Positions 1-12,182 of a DNA stretch of 64,000 nt are shown here, piece by piece. Origin of the DNA: Niebla homalea (Eukaryota > Ascomycota > Lecanoromycetes > Lecanorales > Ramalinaceae). The first letter of the stretch is position 1; each line of letters begins with the position of its first letter. Below the pieces are notes generated by a model, which had not been told where the DNA came from, ran no database searches, and saw only the letters and a program-made list of their open reading frames with translations. Location: assembly GCA_019925105.1 (NCBI GenBank), contig JAHGAU010000006.1, forward strand, positions 930,001 to 994,000. The letters are read 5' to 3'. A program made the position numbers and the translations under genes.

Positions 1-2502
1 ATAACTATCTCCTTTTATTTCGGTATTAAGTGACGAATTAATAAGGGGTTATTGGCTTTACGTTTAGGTTAAACGGCCTTATCCTTTAGTTATTTAACGT
101 AATTATAACGTTAAACTTAGCCATTTAGTATAAGTATTTTATAAATATAATAGCCTTTAAAGCCGATAAAACGTCCTTTAATAGTTTTAATTTAGAATTT
201 TATTTAATTTATACCCGGAAGCTTATGCTTTTAATATATACCGCGTCGTTTAACTTTCTTAATAAAAGATTAATCGGGTTTCTTAAAACCTATAATTTAA
301 TTTAGTACATTATAAGTACTTATAAATATTATATTATATATAAAGGCCGTTATAATAATAAGTTTAATAATAAGAATACGCGGTAAACTATTATTTAGTA
401 ATATTATATAGGCCCGGGTAATAAAAGTTTAACCTATTTATTTAAAAATACCGTTTTATTAAGGGTTATAAAATACCGTAAACTCCCATTAAATCCCTTT
501 AACGTACCGTTAATTATTAAATTAAAAGCCGTTATATATATTATTATTATTAATATATAAACGGCGGATAAGGCAGTTTAAATAATAGATTTTTTTTATA
601 TAACTTTAAAAAACTTTAAGAATTATCTTATATAAAGAATCTAATAATAAGGCTATATAAATGATTTTAATAACGTTTTTAATAAAAATAACGATTTATT
701 TATAATCGGCTTTTATATTATTAATAAAATTAATTAAGTCGGAATAAATAAACTTATTTTAATAAATACCAGGTTTAATATAGTTTTTACTTAACTTAAG
801 CTTTATTCATATCTCCGTATAAATAACGTATTTATAGTCCTTTAATAGATCTGGTAAATTGAAAAGGTCGATACCGGTTACCGTTTCCGGTAAGAACTTA
901 ATATTTTACTCCCCTATATGCCTTATTACCTTATATTAATATTTTAGGGCTTTTTAATTTACGGGAATAATATATAAGGCTACGGATATTAAATTATTAA
1001 TAACTTTAATATTGACTTTAAGGAGATAAAGGGCCGTTAATAAGAGTTTTATAAAGATATTATTACGGCCGATAAATATACTTAAATCCTCTGGGTTATT
1101 ACTTTACTTAAGGGGATAACCGGCTCGTTATAACTATCCGGGGCTAATAAGATTAAAGGTATTATTAAAGATAAAAAAGACGTTATAAATAATTAAATTA
1201 CGGACGCCTTTATTAGATTAATATGGGATTTTAATAATTTTAATATAAGTAATATTTTTCCCCTTAAAAAAGCTTTTAATAATAATAAGCTTAAGGAAAA
1301 GTTCCTTATAGATAAAGATACGGTTATTACCGATAATATAATTTATATAACCGGTATTAAAGATATAAATAATAAAAGTAAATATATTTATAATTAAATA
1401 TACTTAATAATCCCGGTAAATAACGGGCGGTAAAGCCGGTATAATAACGATAACGTATATAAAGGCCAGGTTTACTAAGGCCTTAACCCCGAAAAGGCTT
1501 TATATTCCTTATCCTTAAATTTATTATTACCTTTATTATTATTTTTATTATCGTTATTATTGCCGTTACCGTAATGCTAGCGTTTTTAATCGTTACCGGT
1601 ACCTATATTACTATTATTATTATTGCTATAACGCTTATTATTATTATTATAAATTGATTTATTATGCCTATAAAGTAAGCGATAACCGGTAATAATATAA
1701 AAATATTTCTTTTATAGGATTTTAACGTAATAGCTTTAATAAATACCGAATTACGGAGGAATATGGAACGGAATAAAGTTATTCAGACGGATATCGTCCC
1801 GGAAACGTGGATCGGTAATAATAATTATAAAGGCTATAATATTAAACGTAAATATCTTATTTAAGGCTTTATATTAAAGAAACCGGTTAATAATATAAGT
1901 AAATACGTATTTTAAAACGTTAATATTATTATCAGCCGTTTAAAACGGTTTATATTTATTATTATATTAATTAATATAAACTTTATACTCCGGGTTAAAG
2001 CTTTTATAAAATTATTAAATAAATACGTTATTATTAATAATTATTATACCCTGGAAATTCTATAATTTATTAAAAAGATTTTAATATTTATTATAATACT
2101 TATTTGAATTTAAATATTAATTAAGGGTAAAGGAAGTAAAGCGTTTAAAGATTAACGTAAAGTAACTTAAGCCCTTAGGCTAATATTAAATACGGAAGGT
2201 ATTTTATATTACTTTAATATTCTTAATATTCTTAATAGTATATTAATTAATCCCCTTAATCTTTATACGGATTACGGCATAGGTTATAAAGTGCCCTTAA
2301 TCGTAAATATCTTAAGCCTTTATAAGCTTATTACCTTTAAGAACTTTAATCTTAATAGGGCGTAGGCTAGAATCTATAATCTAATAGTTAAACCGGGTAA
2401 GCTTAAGCCTTTTACTTATCTTACGTTCTTATATAATATACTTAAGGTTATCCTTAAGCTTAATAATTTTATTAAAAATACCGGCAATCTTAAAGGGGTC
2501 GG

Positions 2503-2514
<12 letters not shown>
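1..2514 (+). pseudogene. Decayed plus-strand coding region of an unidentified (probably retroelement) protein
   Basis: No intact gene is present. On the plus strand a frame is recognisable because its stops are almost only TAA/TAG at positions readable as mutated Gln or Trp codons. The clearest stretch runs from about 1108 to 1400, roughly 95 codons, and includes the visible peptide ITDAFIRLIWDFNNFNISN. A second stretch at about 605-890 includes GYINDFNNVFNKNNDLF. The stretch 1741-1860 is less mutated and contains the GC-richer string gatatcgtcccggaaacg. I do not recognise the family. A capsid (gag)-like role is only a guess, from the position left of the poly-Asn frame and LTR-like blocks that follow. 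No boundary or TSD was found on the left, so the element probably starts before the window. Confidence 0.35.
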
Positions 2515-2554
<40 letters not shown>

Positions 2555-3755
2555 TTAGCCTAAAGATTAAAGAGATCTATATCGTTAAGGGGCGACGGGA
2601 TTATAATTAATAATATTAAGCCCTTAAATAGGGATAACTTAAATAATAATAATAATAAATAATACTTTAAATCGTTATCCTTTAAGATTACGGTTTTCTT
2701 AAATAATATACGTATAAAACGGAACGTCTTATAAAGTAAATAGTAACGGGCTTAAAGTTTCTTTTTACTTAATAAGAACCGTAATTTAAAGGTTAATAAT
2801 AAATAATAAAGCTTCTTAATCTTAACGGACTATTTAAGGCGTAAACTTTATAAAATATATATAATACGCCGGGTAAGGGAACGTTATTTAAAGAAAGATA
2901 ATTTAATTACGGGTTAAAGTAATAGAACGTATAGATTAAGATAATTAATATATTCTTAATAATCTTAATAATAATAAAAATCTTGGTAAAGAGCCCCTGG
3001 AAATAGAGCTATAATTAATTTAAACCTTAATAATTTTAATAAAAAAGAAAGAACCTTAGAAGTGGGTATTTTACTTCTTTTTATATTTAAACTTCAGTAT
3101 AGTAGTTAAGGTAAACTTTAGCATAAGACTGGAATAATAATAGCTTAAACTGAGTAACTGGCTTAATCGAGAGGCTGGGTATATATAATAGTAGGCTTTA
3201 TAAGCCGCTTTAATTATTTTAATAATAAATAAACGTTTCCCCCTGTTTTTTAGGGGTATTAACGTGTTTACTAGGGATCCGCTGATCCAACGGCCCTATA
3301 GGTGCTATTGTACCCTTATAGCGTATACGTAAATCGGTATATAGGGTTAATGTATTTTACGGTTTACGCATAAATAATAGTTTTAAACTGGGTGACGTCT
3401 TAGCCTTTTTATTTTTCCGTTTTAACCTTCTTATTTTCGGGTGGCTAAGGCTTAAATCGATAGGACTATTAAGTAATTATAGCAGTTATAGTAATAATAA
3501 GAGCCGTTACGATACTAGCGGAGCGATAATACGGCTCTTAAGGTATTTAAGCTATCGTTATTAAGGCTTACTGATTGCTAAGCGTAATGGTAAGTATACA
3601 AGCCAGGCTTATAACCTATTAAAATAATAGGATATAACTTACTTAATTTTAATACTATATAAGGTGCTAAGCGATACCTATCTATAAGAAGTCCAGGAAG
3701 TAGGCTAGTCCCCTTTTGGTAATAGCCGAGGTCTTTGCCTTCTGCACTTCTGACA
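2515..3755 (+). repeat. Tandem unit I (about 1.27 kb period): (AAT)n microsatellite, decayed frame and LTR-like end
   Basis: The unit starts with an AAT microsatellite (about 2515-2553) and continues with a plus-strand frame (poly-Asn, then RLKRSISLRGDG, later SFLILTDYLRRKLYKIYIIR) interrupted by RIP-type stops. It ends in a less mutated block of about 490 bp that finishes with cttctgaca at 3755. Unit II to its right repeats the whole arrangement in the same order and orientation: tactagggatccgc at 3270 recurs at 4522, and tctgccttctgcacttct recurs at the end. The last 130-150 bp also recur at the far right of the window (63151-63285). The block 3265-3755 has the ends TGTTTACTAGG and CTTCTGACA, so it could be an LTR, but no TSD proves this. 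Confidence 0.6.
3265..3755. repeat. LTR-like block in unit I (TGTTTACTAGG...CTTCTGACA)
   Basis: This roughly 491-bp block begins TGTTTACT and ends TCTGACA, matching the TG...CA rule for LTRs. It is GC-richer than its surroundings (for example ccgctgatccaacggccctat near 3280-3300). Its last part is shared with unit II and with 63151-63285, where a copia RNase H lies to the right on the minus strand. That would make TGTCAGAAGTGC (minus strand) the LTR start. The boundary at 3265 is inferred from the TG start and from a length similar to the candidate LTR at 62760-63285. No TSD was identified. Confidence 0.35.
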
Positions 3756-5007
3756 ATATAATAATAATAATAATGGTAATAATGGTAATAATGGTAATAA
3801 TGGTGATAATAATAATGATAATGGTGATCTAGCCTGAAGGCTAAAAAGATCTATATTATTAAAAGGCAATAAGATTGTAATTAATGATACTAAGCCTTTA
3901 AATAGGGATAACTCAGATAATAATAATAATAAATAGTACTTTAGATCATTATCCTTAGAGATTATAGCCTTCTTAAATAAGGTATACGTAAATTAAAACG
4001 TTTTATAAAGTAAACGGTAATAAGCCCGGAGTTTCTTTTTACTTAATAAGAACCGTACTTTAAGGGTTAATAAGTAATAAAGCTTCTTAATCCTAATAAA
4101 TTATTTAAAACGTAAAGCTTATAATATATATATAATACGCCAGGTCAAGGAACGTTATTTAAGGATAAATAATTTAATTATTAATTAAAGTAATAAAACG
4201 TATAAATTAAAATAATTAATATATTCTTAATAATTTTAATAAAAAGCGCTTAGAAATAAAGTTATAATTAATTTAAACTTTAATAATTTTAATAAAAAGG
4301 AAAGAGCCTTAAAAATAAGTATTTTACTTTTTTTTATACTTAAATTTTAATATAATAATTAAAGTAAACTTTAATATAAAATTAAAATAATAATAGCTTA
4401 AATTAAGTAATTAACTTAATTAAGAAATTAAATATATATAATAATAAGCTTTATAAGTTACTTTAATTGTTTTAATAATAAATAAACGTTTCTCTTTATT
4501 CTTTAAAGGTATTAACGTATTTACTAGGGATCCGCCGATCCAACAGCTTTATAGGTATTATTATACCCTCATAACGTACGCGTAAATCGGTATATAAAGT
4601 TATTATACCTTATGATTCTGCGTATAAATAATAATTTAAGTTAAAAGCGTTTTAACCTTTTTATTTTTATTTTAGTCTCCTTATTTTTCAGATAATTAAG
4701 GATTAAATCGATAAGATTATTAGGTAATTACGTAATTATAATAATTATAAAAGTTATTATAATGCTTATAATAACGGAGCGACGGCTTTTAAGGTATTTA
4801 AGCTATATAATATAGTTAAGGCTTACTGAATTAATAAACGTAATAATAAGTATATAAGCCGGGCTTATAACCTATTGAAATAATAGGGTATAACTTGCTT
4901 AATTAAGTACTATATAAGGTGTTAAGCGATATTTATCTATGAGAAATGGAAGTACGCTAGTTCCCTTTTGGTAATAGCCGAGGTCTCTGCCTTCTGCACT
5001 TCTAACA
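3756..5007 (+). repeat. Tandem unit II, direct repeat of unit I
   Basis: This is a second head-to-tail copy of the unit at 2515-3755. It begins with an imperfect aat/ggt microsatellite (3756-3827), continues with the homologous frame (RLKRSILLKG in place of RLKRSISLRG), and ends in the LTR-like block 4518-5007, whose last bases are cttctaaca. Where the two differ, most changes are C to T or G to A, as expected of RIP acting on duplicated DNA. Unit I is the less mutated in its terminal block, whereas unit II is less mutated in its microsatellite and early frame. Either the DNA duplicated in tandem, or two LTR-element remnants were left side by side by recombination. The sequence alone does not decide which. 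Confidence 0.6.
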
Positions 5008-5010
5008 ATT

Positions 5011-5068
5011 AAGGAACGCCGGAATTAACTTAACTAGATCCGTAGTATAAATCAATCAATCAATCAAT
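5011..5068 (+). mobile_element. Family A LINE 3'-end scrap with (AATC)n tail
   Basis: Fifty-eight bases match the extreme 3' end of the family A LINE: aaggaacgccggaatta, then the gatccgtagtataa motif and five AATC-type units. It lies immediately after the end of unit II (cttctaaca, 5007) and abuts the 5'-truncated LINE A1 with no spacer. It is either a very short 5'-truncated insertion or an anchor into which A1 inserted. Confidence 0.7.
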
Positions 5069-6630
5069 TAAATTATATTAAATTAAATAACCTATTAATA
5101 ATTACTATTTAAATTAACCTTTTATTATTAATATTATAAAAGATTATTATATAAGAAAATTGTAAATTTAAAATAACAATTAATTTAACCTTTAATACGG
5201 AAAAGGTTACCGGCGTAAGTATAATATATAAACTATAAGAAAACTTAAAATATAACTTAAATTATATATTAATATAAATAACTTTAGATTAAACCGTTAA
5301 TACGACTTTATTATTACCGGTAAGGAGGGCGTAAAAAACGGTTAAGGAAGTAAAGGTTTATATAAAAACGGAAAAAACGGTAATATAATTTATAGACCTC
5401 CCTTAATTAAATAATAAAAACCGGATTAACTTCTTTATAAAATAAATAATAAAAATATTAAACGGGGTAATCGATAAAATAATTTTAATAATAAAGCCCT
5501 TTTAAAAAGCTAAAATTTATTAAAATAAAAAATATATAACTATAACCGTAAAAACGAAAAAATTAATTAAGTAAACTTTTAAGTATAAAAATTAAGAAAT
5601 ATTTAATTAATTAAAAATTATTTAAAAGGAAAAAAAAAAGGATTATTAAGAAAGTTAAATAAATATATTTTTAATTTATAATATATAACTTAATAGGTTT
5701 ATTTTATAATATTTAAAAGTTAATAAAATATAATAAAAAATAAAATAAAAAATCAAAGTTTACTTTTAAATTCCTACTTTTTAAGAAACCCAATAATATA
5801 TTAATTAATATTTTTAACGGTAAAATTAAAACCCTTAAATGAATATTTTTTCCCTTTCCGTTAAAAGTTAACTTAAACGATATTAATAACGTTATATACC
5901 CCGACCCTATATTAATAAATAAAATAATAATATAAGATATAATAATTAAAGTAATTAATAAATTAAAGAAAAATAAAGCCTTAGGATTAAATAAGATTCT
6001 TAATAAATTCTTATTAATAATAACCTTACCGTTTAAGAAGGTTTTTACTTATCTTTTTTAAGTATATTTTAACGTTAATTATTATTTACGTAAATTTAAA
6101 GAAACGAAAATTTTATCCTTAAAAAGCTTATTAAGCCGGATTACTTTAAAATAAAGTCTTATAAACTTATTATATTCCTTTATACGTTAAAAAAAGCCTT
6201 AAAGATAATAATAATAAAAATCCTTAATAATTATATAAAAAATTATAAATTTCTCTTTAATTAATAAATAAAAATAAAAAGAAATCGGTTAATAAAAATA
6301 ACCCTTAAAAAATTAATTAACGGTATATATATAATATAAGGTTACGGGAAGAAATATATTATAAGTTTTTTTTTCTTAATATTATAAATATTTTTAATAA
6401 GATAAATTATTCAAGGTTAATATATAATTTAAAGAAAAAGGAAATATTACCCTTCTTAAATAAATAAATAAAAAGTTTCTTAAGTAATTAAGTTATATTA
6501 ATTAACCTAAGATAAAAAATAAGCTTAATAAAGTCCGTTATAAGGGGGATTCCTTAAAAATTATTTATTTTTCTTATATTATTCTTATTTTTCAACGGTT
6601 TATTAATTAAGGAGTTCGTTAAATTAAAAT

Positions 6631-6710
6631 AGAAGGTTTAAGTTAAAAGCTTTATTAATAATATTTACTTAGAAGGTTTAAGTTAAAAGCTTTATTAATA
6701 ATATTTACTT
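6631..6710 (+). repeat. Perfect 40-bp tandem duplication inside LINE A1
   Basis: The 40 bases at 6631-6670 (starting agaaggtttaag, ending atatttactt) are repeated without a mismatch at 6671-6710. The homologous place in LINE A6 (about 38217-38256) has only one unit. Perfect identity in otherwise heavily mutated DNA implies that the duplication arose after RIP had acted here. Confidence 0.9.
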
Positions 6711-6901
6711 TTTAACTTATAATATTTTTATATATATAAATTATTTAAAATTAAAATAAGTTTACGAAATTTATCTTTAATAAATAAAAATTTATAAAAC
6801 TTAATTTATACCGTATAAATACGAGCTTATTTATATAATTAAAAGTTTAAAGATATATAATATAATAATTATAATAAACTTAAATAAAATTATAATAAAG
6901 C

Positions 6902-6906
6902 TAGAT
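6902..6906 (+). repeat. Target-site duplication TAGAT, left copy
   Basis: TAGAT here and at 15517-15521 flank the Ty3/gypsy element. Removing the element and one copy restores the LINE: taaagctagatattaata aligns without gaps to taaagccggaggttaata in LINE A6 (38440-38457), with three C-to-T or G-to-A type differences and one transversion. Confidence 0.9.
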
Positions 6907-7052
6907 TGTTATGTGCAGCATGCATACATAGGAGCATTAATAGGTGTAAGACACCCTTTGTACGTAGAGGATAGACATCCTTATGATACTCTTATCCTTT
7001 AGGTAGAATCATTATTTATATATTATTATACTTTTTAATTTATATATTAATA
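6907..7052 (+). repeat. Left LTR of the gypsy element (146 bp)
   Basis: It starts tgttatgtgcagcatg and aligns base for base with the right LTR (15371-15516). Its outer half keeps many CA/TG dinucleotides, while its inner half is mutated: the right copy reads ggtccatacaccaaca where this one reads aatttatatattaata. Confidence 0.9.
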
Positions 7053-8784
7053 AATAGTAATAAAAACTTTTATATTAATACCATATTAACGTATATCGTA
7101 AGATCCGTTAATACGAATTAAAGCATTAATTTACCAATTATAACGGATACTTTTTTTATAATAATATTAAAGGTACCAGTTTTATATCCTTTAGAATACC
7201 GTTTCCAATTCGCTTTTAAATACCTTTAAAGAAAGACTAAAAACGGTATTATAGAGAAAATATATATATTATAGGTTTTTTAAGTATTACCGGATTTTAA
7301 TATTATTACTTTAATATATTAATTGGACGCCCTATTAAAATCCGGTAACTTAATAACCGTAGTAATCCTTTACTTAACTTTAAAAGGAGTTATTTAAATA
7401 GTTAAGAATAATTAACAATTAAGTAATTTAAAAATTATACTTATTATAAATAAATTATTTTAATTAAAATCTTCTGAAGTTATAGAATTTATTACTTTTT
7501 TTAATTTAATTCCTAAAAACTAAATTTTAAATCCTATAATATTTTAACGTAATTTATTATACTTTAAAAACGCTTTATTATCGTTATAATTATTATATAA
7601 ATCGTTATCGACCTTAATAAAATTAAGTAGGTTTAAATTATATTAATACGGTTAAAGTCCTTAAAAACTTAATACCATAAAATTATTACTTTTATTAAAT
7701 AGTTTTTTATTATTATAATAATTATTAGATTTACCTTTTATATTAACGTCGGTATTATGACGTTTTCCTTTAATTTTAAGTATTAAACCGGAATCTGAAC
7801 TTAATAAATTTAATATATTAAAATTAAATTTATTAAACCCAGGTTTATTATATTAAATAAGAAATACCTTTATTAAAGAAGCAATTTTTACTTAATTTAT
7901 TAATCCGTTTAATCGGTTAAAAATAATAAATTTTATTAAAGAGTAAATAATATAATTACGGAATATAATTTAAGAATTAATTCCCGCTATTATATAAGGT
8001 TAATAATAAAATAATCTTAATAATAATTTATTCCCTTTTCCTAATAATATAATATAATTAATAAGAAACTTATAGTTAAATTAATTATTAAATTTTAATT
8101 TTAATAACGTTAGATTTTTTAACCCTTTTTATAAAAATAAGTCCTCCGATATAGTTTTTATAATTAAGTATTCCGGGAAATATACCTTTTTTCGGGATAT
8201 ATATATTTTTATTAATTAATTAAAGGATATTATTTAAATAATAAATATATAATTATTACGGAATAACCTATAATTATATTTAAGAAATACCGCTTTTAAG
8301 TAATATATTATAAAGTTATTAAATACCGAGAAATAATTTATTAAATATAATAACGGCTTAATTAAATAAACTTTTTAAATTATTATTAAATTTAAGCCGC
8401 CTTAATAAGTTAATTTAAATATTCTGGTCACCGAAAAATATATTATAAATAATATTTTTCGGAACTAGGAGCCCCGTAAATATATATAGATTATTTTATA
8501 AACTATATATATATTGAATTTTAATAATATTTAAAATTAATTTACGCTTATTTATAATGGGTTAAATTTGGAATTTTAATGGGATTTATAATTATTAATT
8601 ATAATTATTATTATTAATAATTACTTTAAACTTATAAATAAATTCAAATATAATTAATAAACTTACGTTATTAAATATCTTATACCTTTATAGATATATC
8701 CGTAAAATTATAAAACGGGTACGTTATTTTAAAATAACCAGAATTTTATAGAAAATTCAGAAACCGGTCTTTTTTCTTAATTAT
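7053..8784 (+). pseudogene. Gypsy internal region, presumed gag, decayed
   Basis: This lies directly behind the left LTR, where the primer-binding site and gag of a plus-strand gypsy element belong. The DNA is too heavily mutated to read a gag motif or a tRNA-complementary primer site. The assignment rests on position alone. Confidence 0.45.
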
Positions 8785-8996
8785 TTGTTAAGCCAGACGT
8801 ATGCCTAAAGCTTGAGGGTAGTATGGTAATGTGAAATGTGTGTATAGCCTTAATAAATAGTATATTTGGTAAGTAGACTAATTGCTGAAGAAGTAGAAGG
8901 AAAAGTGGGAAGGACAGGTGTTAAGTATTCCTGTGGCCCAGCTACGCTAGGGTCACGAGGTAAGCACTAACCCCTATGTTGTTTCCTACCATAACA
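8785..8996 (+). mobile_element. Solo LTR, family L3 (212 bp), TSD TTATT
   Basis: It begins TGTTAAGCCAGACG and ends CCATAACA (terminal TGTTA/TAACA inverted ends), and is flanked by TTATT at 8780-8784 and 8997-9001. It is clearly GC-richer and richer in CA/TG than the mutated gypsy DNA around it (for example cctgtggcccagctacgct). No second copy was seen in the window. It represents an LTR-retrotransposon insertion followed by LTR-LTR recombination, younger than the gypsy element it sits in. Confidence 0.85.
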
Positions 8997-10656
8997 TTAT
9001 TAATATTATTTTTTAAGTATATAAATAAAATAAAACTTACGATATATACCCTTAAAAAAGGATAACGGTAATTACCCTTAACGTTATAAAAAAAAACGTT
9101 AATATTAAATCAAGGAAAATCAGGGCCCTTAAAAAGAGGGTCCAATTTAAAATATTAAACGCACCGTATAGAATAAAGGGTTAATTAAGCCTTTATATTT
9201 AAAAATAAAGAAAAAGAGAATATATTATCCGATAAAAAGGAATTAAAAGGATCTTAGGATAATAATAACCTTATTATAGAAAAGGTATATTTTATATATT
9301 AATTCCCCGTACGTTATTAATATATTAAATATATATTAAAGTACTTATCGTGAAATAAACTTTTTATTTATTTTAAATATAATTATTAAAAATTAAAAAG
9401 AATAAACTTAAGTACTCTTGAAATCTTTCTATTAAATTAACGGATTTAATCCGTTAATAATTAATATATATAAGCTTAATAAATTAATAATATATTACTT
9501 ATAATTATTAATTTTATTATAATAAGGAATACGTACCTTATAAGCTTTATTTTTAAGGTATATTAATATATTATAAGTAAAGTCTAATTTACCTTTAATT
9601 TATCTATAATAAACTTTTATATAAATAACGGGTATTTTATTACGATTATTAATCGCAATATTATATTCTCTTAAATTTTAAATTTAAATTTTAAAATCCA
9701 GAAATTATTTAAGTTAATTCCGGTTATAAGTATTAATAATTTTAAATTAATTACCGATAAATTTATAATATTTAACTTATTCTTCTTAAAGGAGAAGAAT
9801 ATTATATTTATTTTAAAAAAAAATCTCGGTTAAAATTTATTTAATATATAATTTATTTATTAATATTTTAATTATTATTAATATTATAATTTTTAATGAA
9901 ATAATAATCGATTTTAATAATTAAAAATATATTATTAATATTTATAAAAATATAAGTATTAAGGTAATTACTTTTATAAAGGAAGTAGCGTAACTATAAC
10001 GTATAATTTATATAAAGTAATAAACTTAAATCTTAACTTATAATACGGTATAAGTATTAATTATATATTAAAAAAAAGGGACTTTAAAAAAACTATTAAA
10101 GTCCCGGGATTTCATCTTTAAACCGTAATTAATATTATTTTATAATCTTGGATTCCGAAGTAATATATTTATATATATCGTTAACTTAAAAATATTAATT
10201 ATTTAAATTAAAAACGATATTAATTAAAAGGTTAATTTATTACGTAAGGTAATACTTAGAATTTTATATAACTTACCCTTATAACCTTACTATATAGTAA
10301 TCTTAAGTTTATTAATATTATTTATTATTTACGGATAAAGAACTTAAAAATCTAAAATCTAAATTTATAAAGTTATTATAATAATAATATTAATCCTTAT
10401 ACTCTCCGGAATAATCTTTATAACTTTTAGTTATTTAAAGACTTACTTAAACCGATTATTATAAATCGATAACCGTAAAAAATAAGTTTTATTTAATAAT
10501 ATTAAAATTTATATACGTAACGGAGATATATAAGTTTAATTAAGTAATATTATTAAAGAATTTAATAATATCTTTAAAAATAACGGTATTATAATTAATA
10601 TTTTAAAAAATTAATATATATTTATTAACCTTTAATTTAATATAATTATTAAATTT
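8997..10656 (+). pseudogene. Gypsy internal region, presumed gag-end/protease, decayed
   Basis: AT-rich continuation of the gypsy interior between the solo LTR and the nested LINE. No motif could be read. The assignment comes from its place between the left LTR and the integrase of the same element. Confidence 0.4.
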
Positions 10657-10666
10657 AAAAGAATAT

Positions 10667-12172
10667 TGATTGATTGATTGATTTATACTACGGATCTAGC
10701 TAAGTTAATTCCGGCGTTCCTTAATACGCGGCCTTTTAACTTTATTAATAGCCGTAAAAACCTGATACTTATAACGTTAAAGTAAAAACCGGCGTTTACC
10801 AGGCCTTTACCCTTTATCCCTTAATGTAAAGGATATTAACGGCCGTTTAAAGAGTAATAATCTATTTATATACTTCCTGTATTTTAATTTCCTTATAAAA
10901 ATCAATAATATTATAATTATATCCTTATAAAGGTTACCTTTAAACTTATTATACTTCCGCTTTTTTATATATTTATATTACTTTAATTTTATATAACGCT
11001 TTTAAATATTTTTATTAATATTTATACGTTTAATATATACCTTTCTTATATTATTATTACCGTTAATTCCTTTAAGGACTTTTAATAAGTATTTATTATT
11101 ATATCCTTACGGTTATAAAAGATGTTTTCCGGTTTATGTAATTAATATAACCGGTTTCCGCTTCTCTTTTTTTTTTCTTTAATCGGTAACGGGTTTTCTC
11201 CGTAAAGTTTTTAATAACCTTATTTATCTTTATAACGAGGTTAAATTATAATAATAATTTAATAAATATTATAAATTTAATGGCTGCCCGGATACTTTAT
11301 TTTATAAATAATATTTAATAATAATTATAAGTATTAGCTTTTATAATAAGTTTTAACTTAATTTCTATAAATAAAAAATAAGAAATAAAAATATATATAG
11401 CGTTTTATTTTCTTTATTTATATTTATATCCGGCGTTTATCCGACTTTTAATATATATAATAAATAGGAAGTAAATTAAACCGTTTTTACCCGTTCGGAA
11501 TTAAATTATTAATATATTATTACCCTTTTTTATAATATTATAATAGCGGAGATACTTATTAATAATCTTTTTATTGTTAAAAAATAAATAATAATAACTT
11601 TAAAGTATAAAGTCTTTATACCTCCGTTAATATTTAATCCACTTTATTATAGCTTATAAGGTAATCGCTATAGTTTTTACTCTTTAAATCCTTTTAATCT
11701 CGGTCTTTTTACGTTTAATAAGAGTTTATACGCGTTTAAATTAGCCTCCGGGATATTAATAAAGTTAACTTCCTTTTTAATTTATTCCTACTTCGTTTTA
11801 ATAAGAAGAAGGATAAATATCTTTAATTTATTCCCTTTAATTTAAGGCTTATTAAGATTCTAGCGGATCCGCCCGTTTCCTATTATTGTAATTAAGTATA
11901 TATATTTCTTTAACCTTACTTAAGCGACTATTTAATCCAATAAAACCTCAATTAACGGCATAAAGACCTTAGACTTTAATACCGGGATAAGGGTTACTTT
12001 ATAAGTACCGTTAACTACTCTTAAATACCGGTTCTGGACTTTCTATAACATCTGGATGGGCTCCTTCCTGTGTCCCGGAGTACCCTTAGGTGCATGCCAG
12101 ATGGCTGCAGCGTATGTCATAGCTGGCTTTACCACGGCCTGGTAGACGGTCCGGGCCTTCTGTAACGTGGTT
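10667..12172 (-). mobile_element. LINE A4 (5'-truncated, 1.5 kb) nested in the gypsy element
   Basis: Minus-strand family A LINE. The (TGAT)n tail and the ctacggatctagctaag 3' end are at the left, the truncated 5' end at the right. A 10-bp TSD (aaaagaatat at 10657-10666, aagagaatat at 12173-12182) differs by one G-to-A. The last 130 bp or so at the right (about 12035-12172) are almost free of RIP and translate on the minus strand to ARTVYQAVVKPAMTYAAAIW, the C-terminal (thumb) part of a Tad1/Jockey-type reverse transcriptase. The rest is decayed. This patch is the best direct protein evidence for the LINE type in the window. Confidence 0.9.
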
Positions 12173-12182
12173 AAGAGAATAT

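Larger units (their letters stand above)
5066..6906 (+). mobile_element. LINE A1, left part (5'-truncated, RT region; RIP-decayed)
   Basis: This is the first half of a family A LINE on the plus strand; the second half is 15517-17153. It aligns from its first bases with the full-length copy A6 from about 36504 onward (for example acttaaaatataactta at 5248 and the same at 36680), so its 5' end is truncated. The reverse transcriptase motif that reads GIPQGSPISPILFLFFN in healthy relatives can be made out at about 6535-6600: G-I-P survives, then CAA to TAA, GGA to AAA and TCA to TTA, followed by ILFLFFN. A FVDD-type catalytic motif appears as F-I-N-N at about 6650. A perfect 40-bp tandem duplication lies at 6631-6710. 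The part ends in TAGAT, the TSD of the gypsy element that splits it. Confidence 0.85.

Noticed and set aside
10667..10690. TGAT/AATC repeats seen as independent microsatellites
   Set aside because: Each occurs at the 3' end of a LINE next to a TSD, so they are LINE tails.
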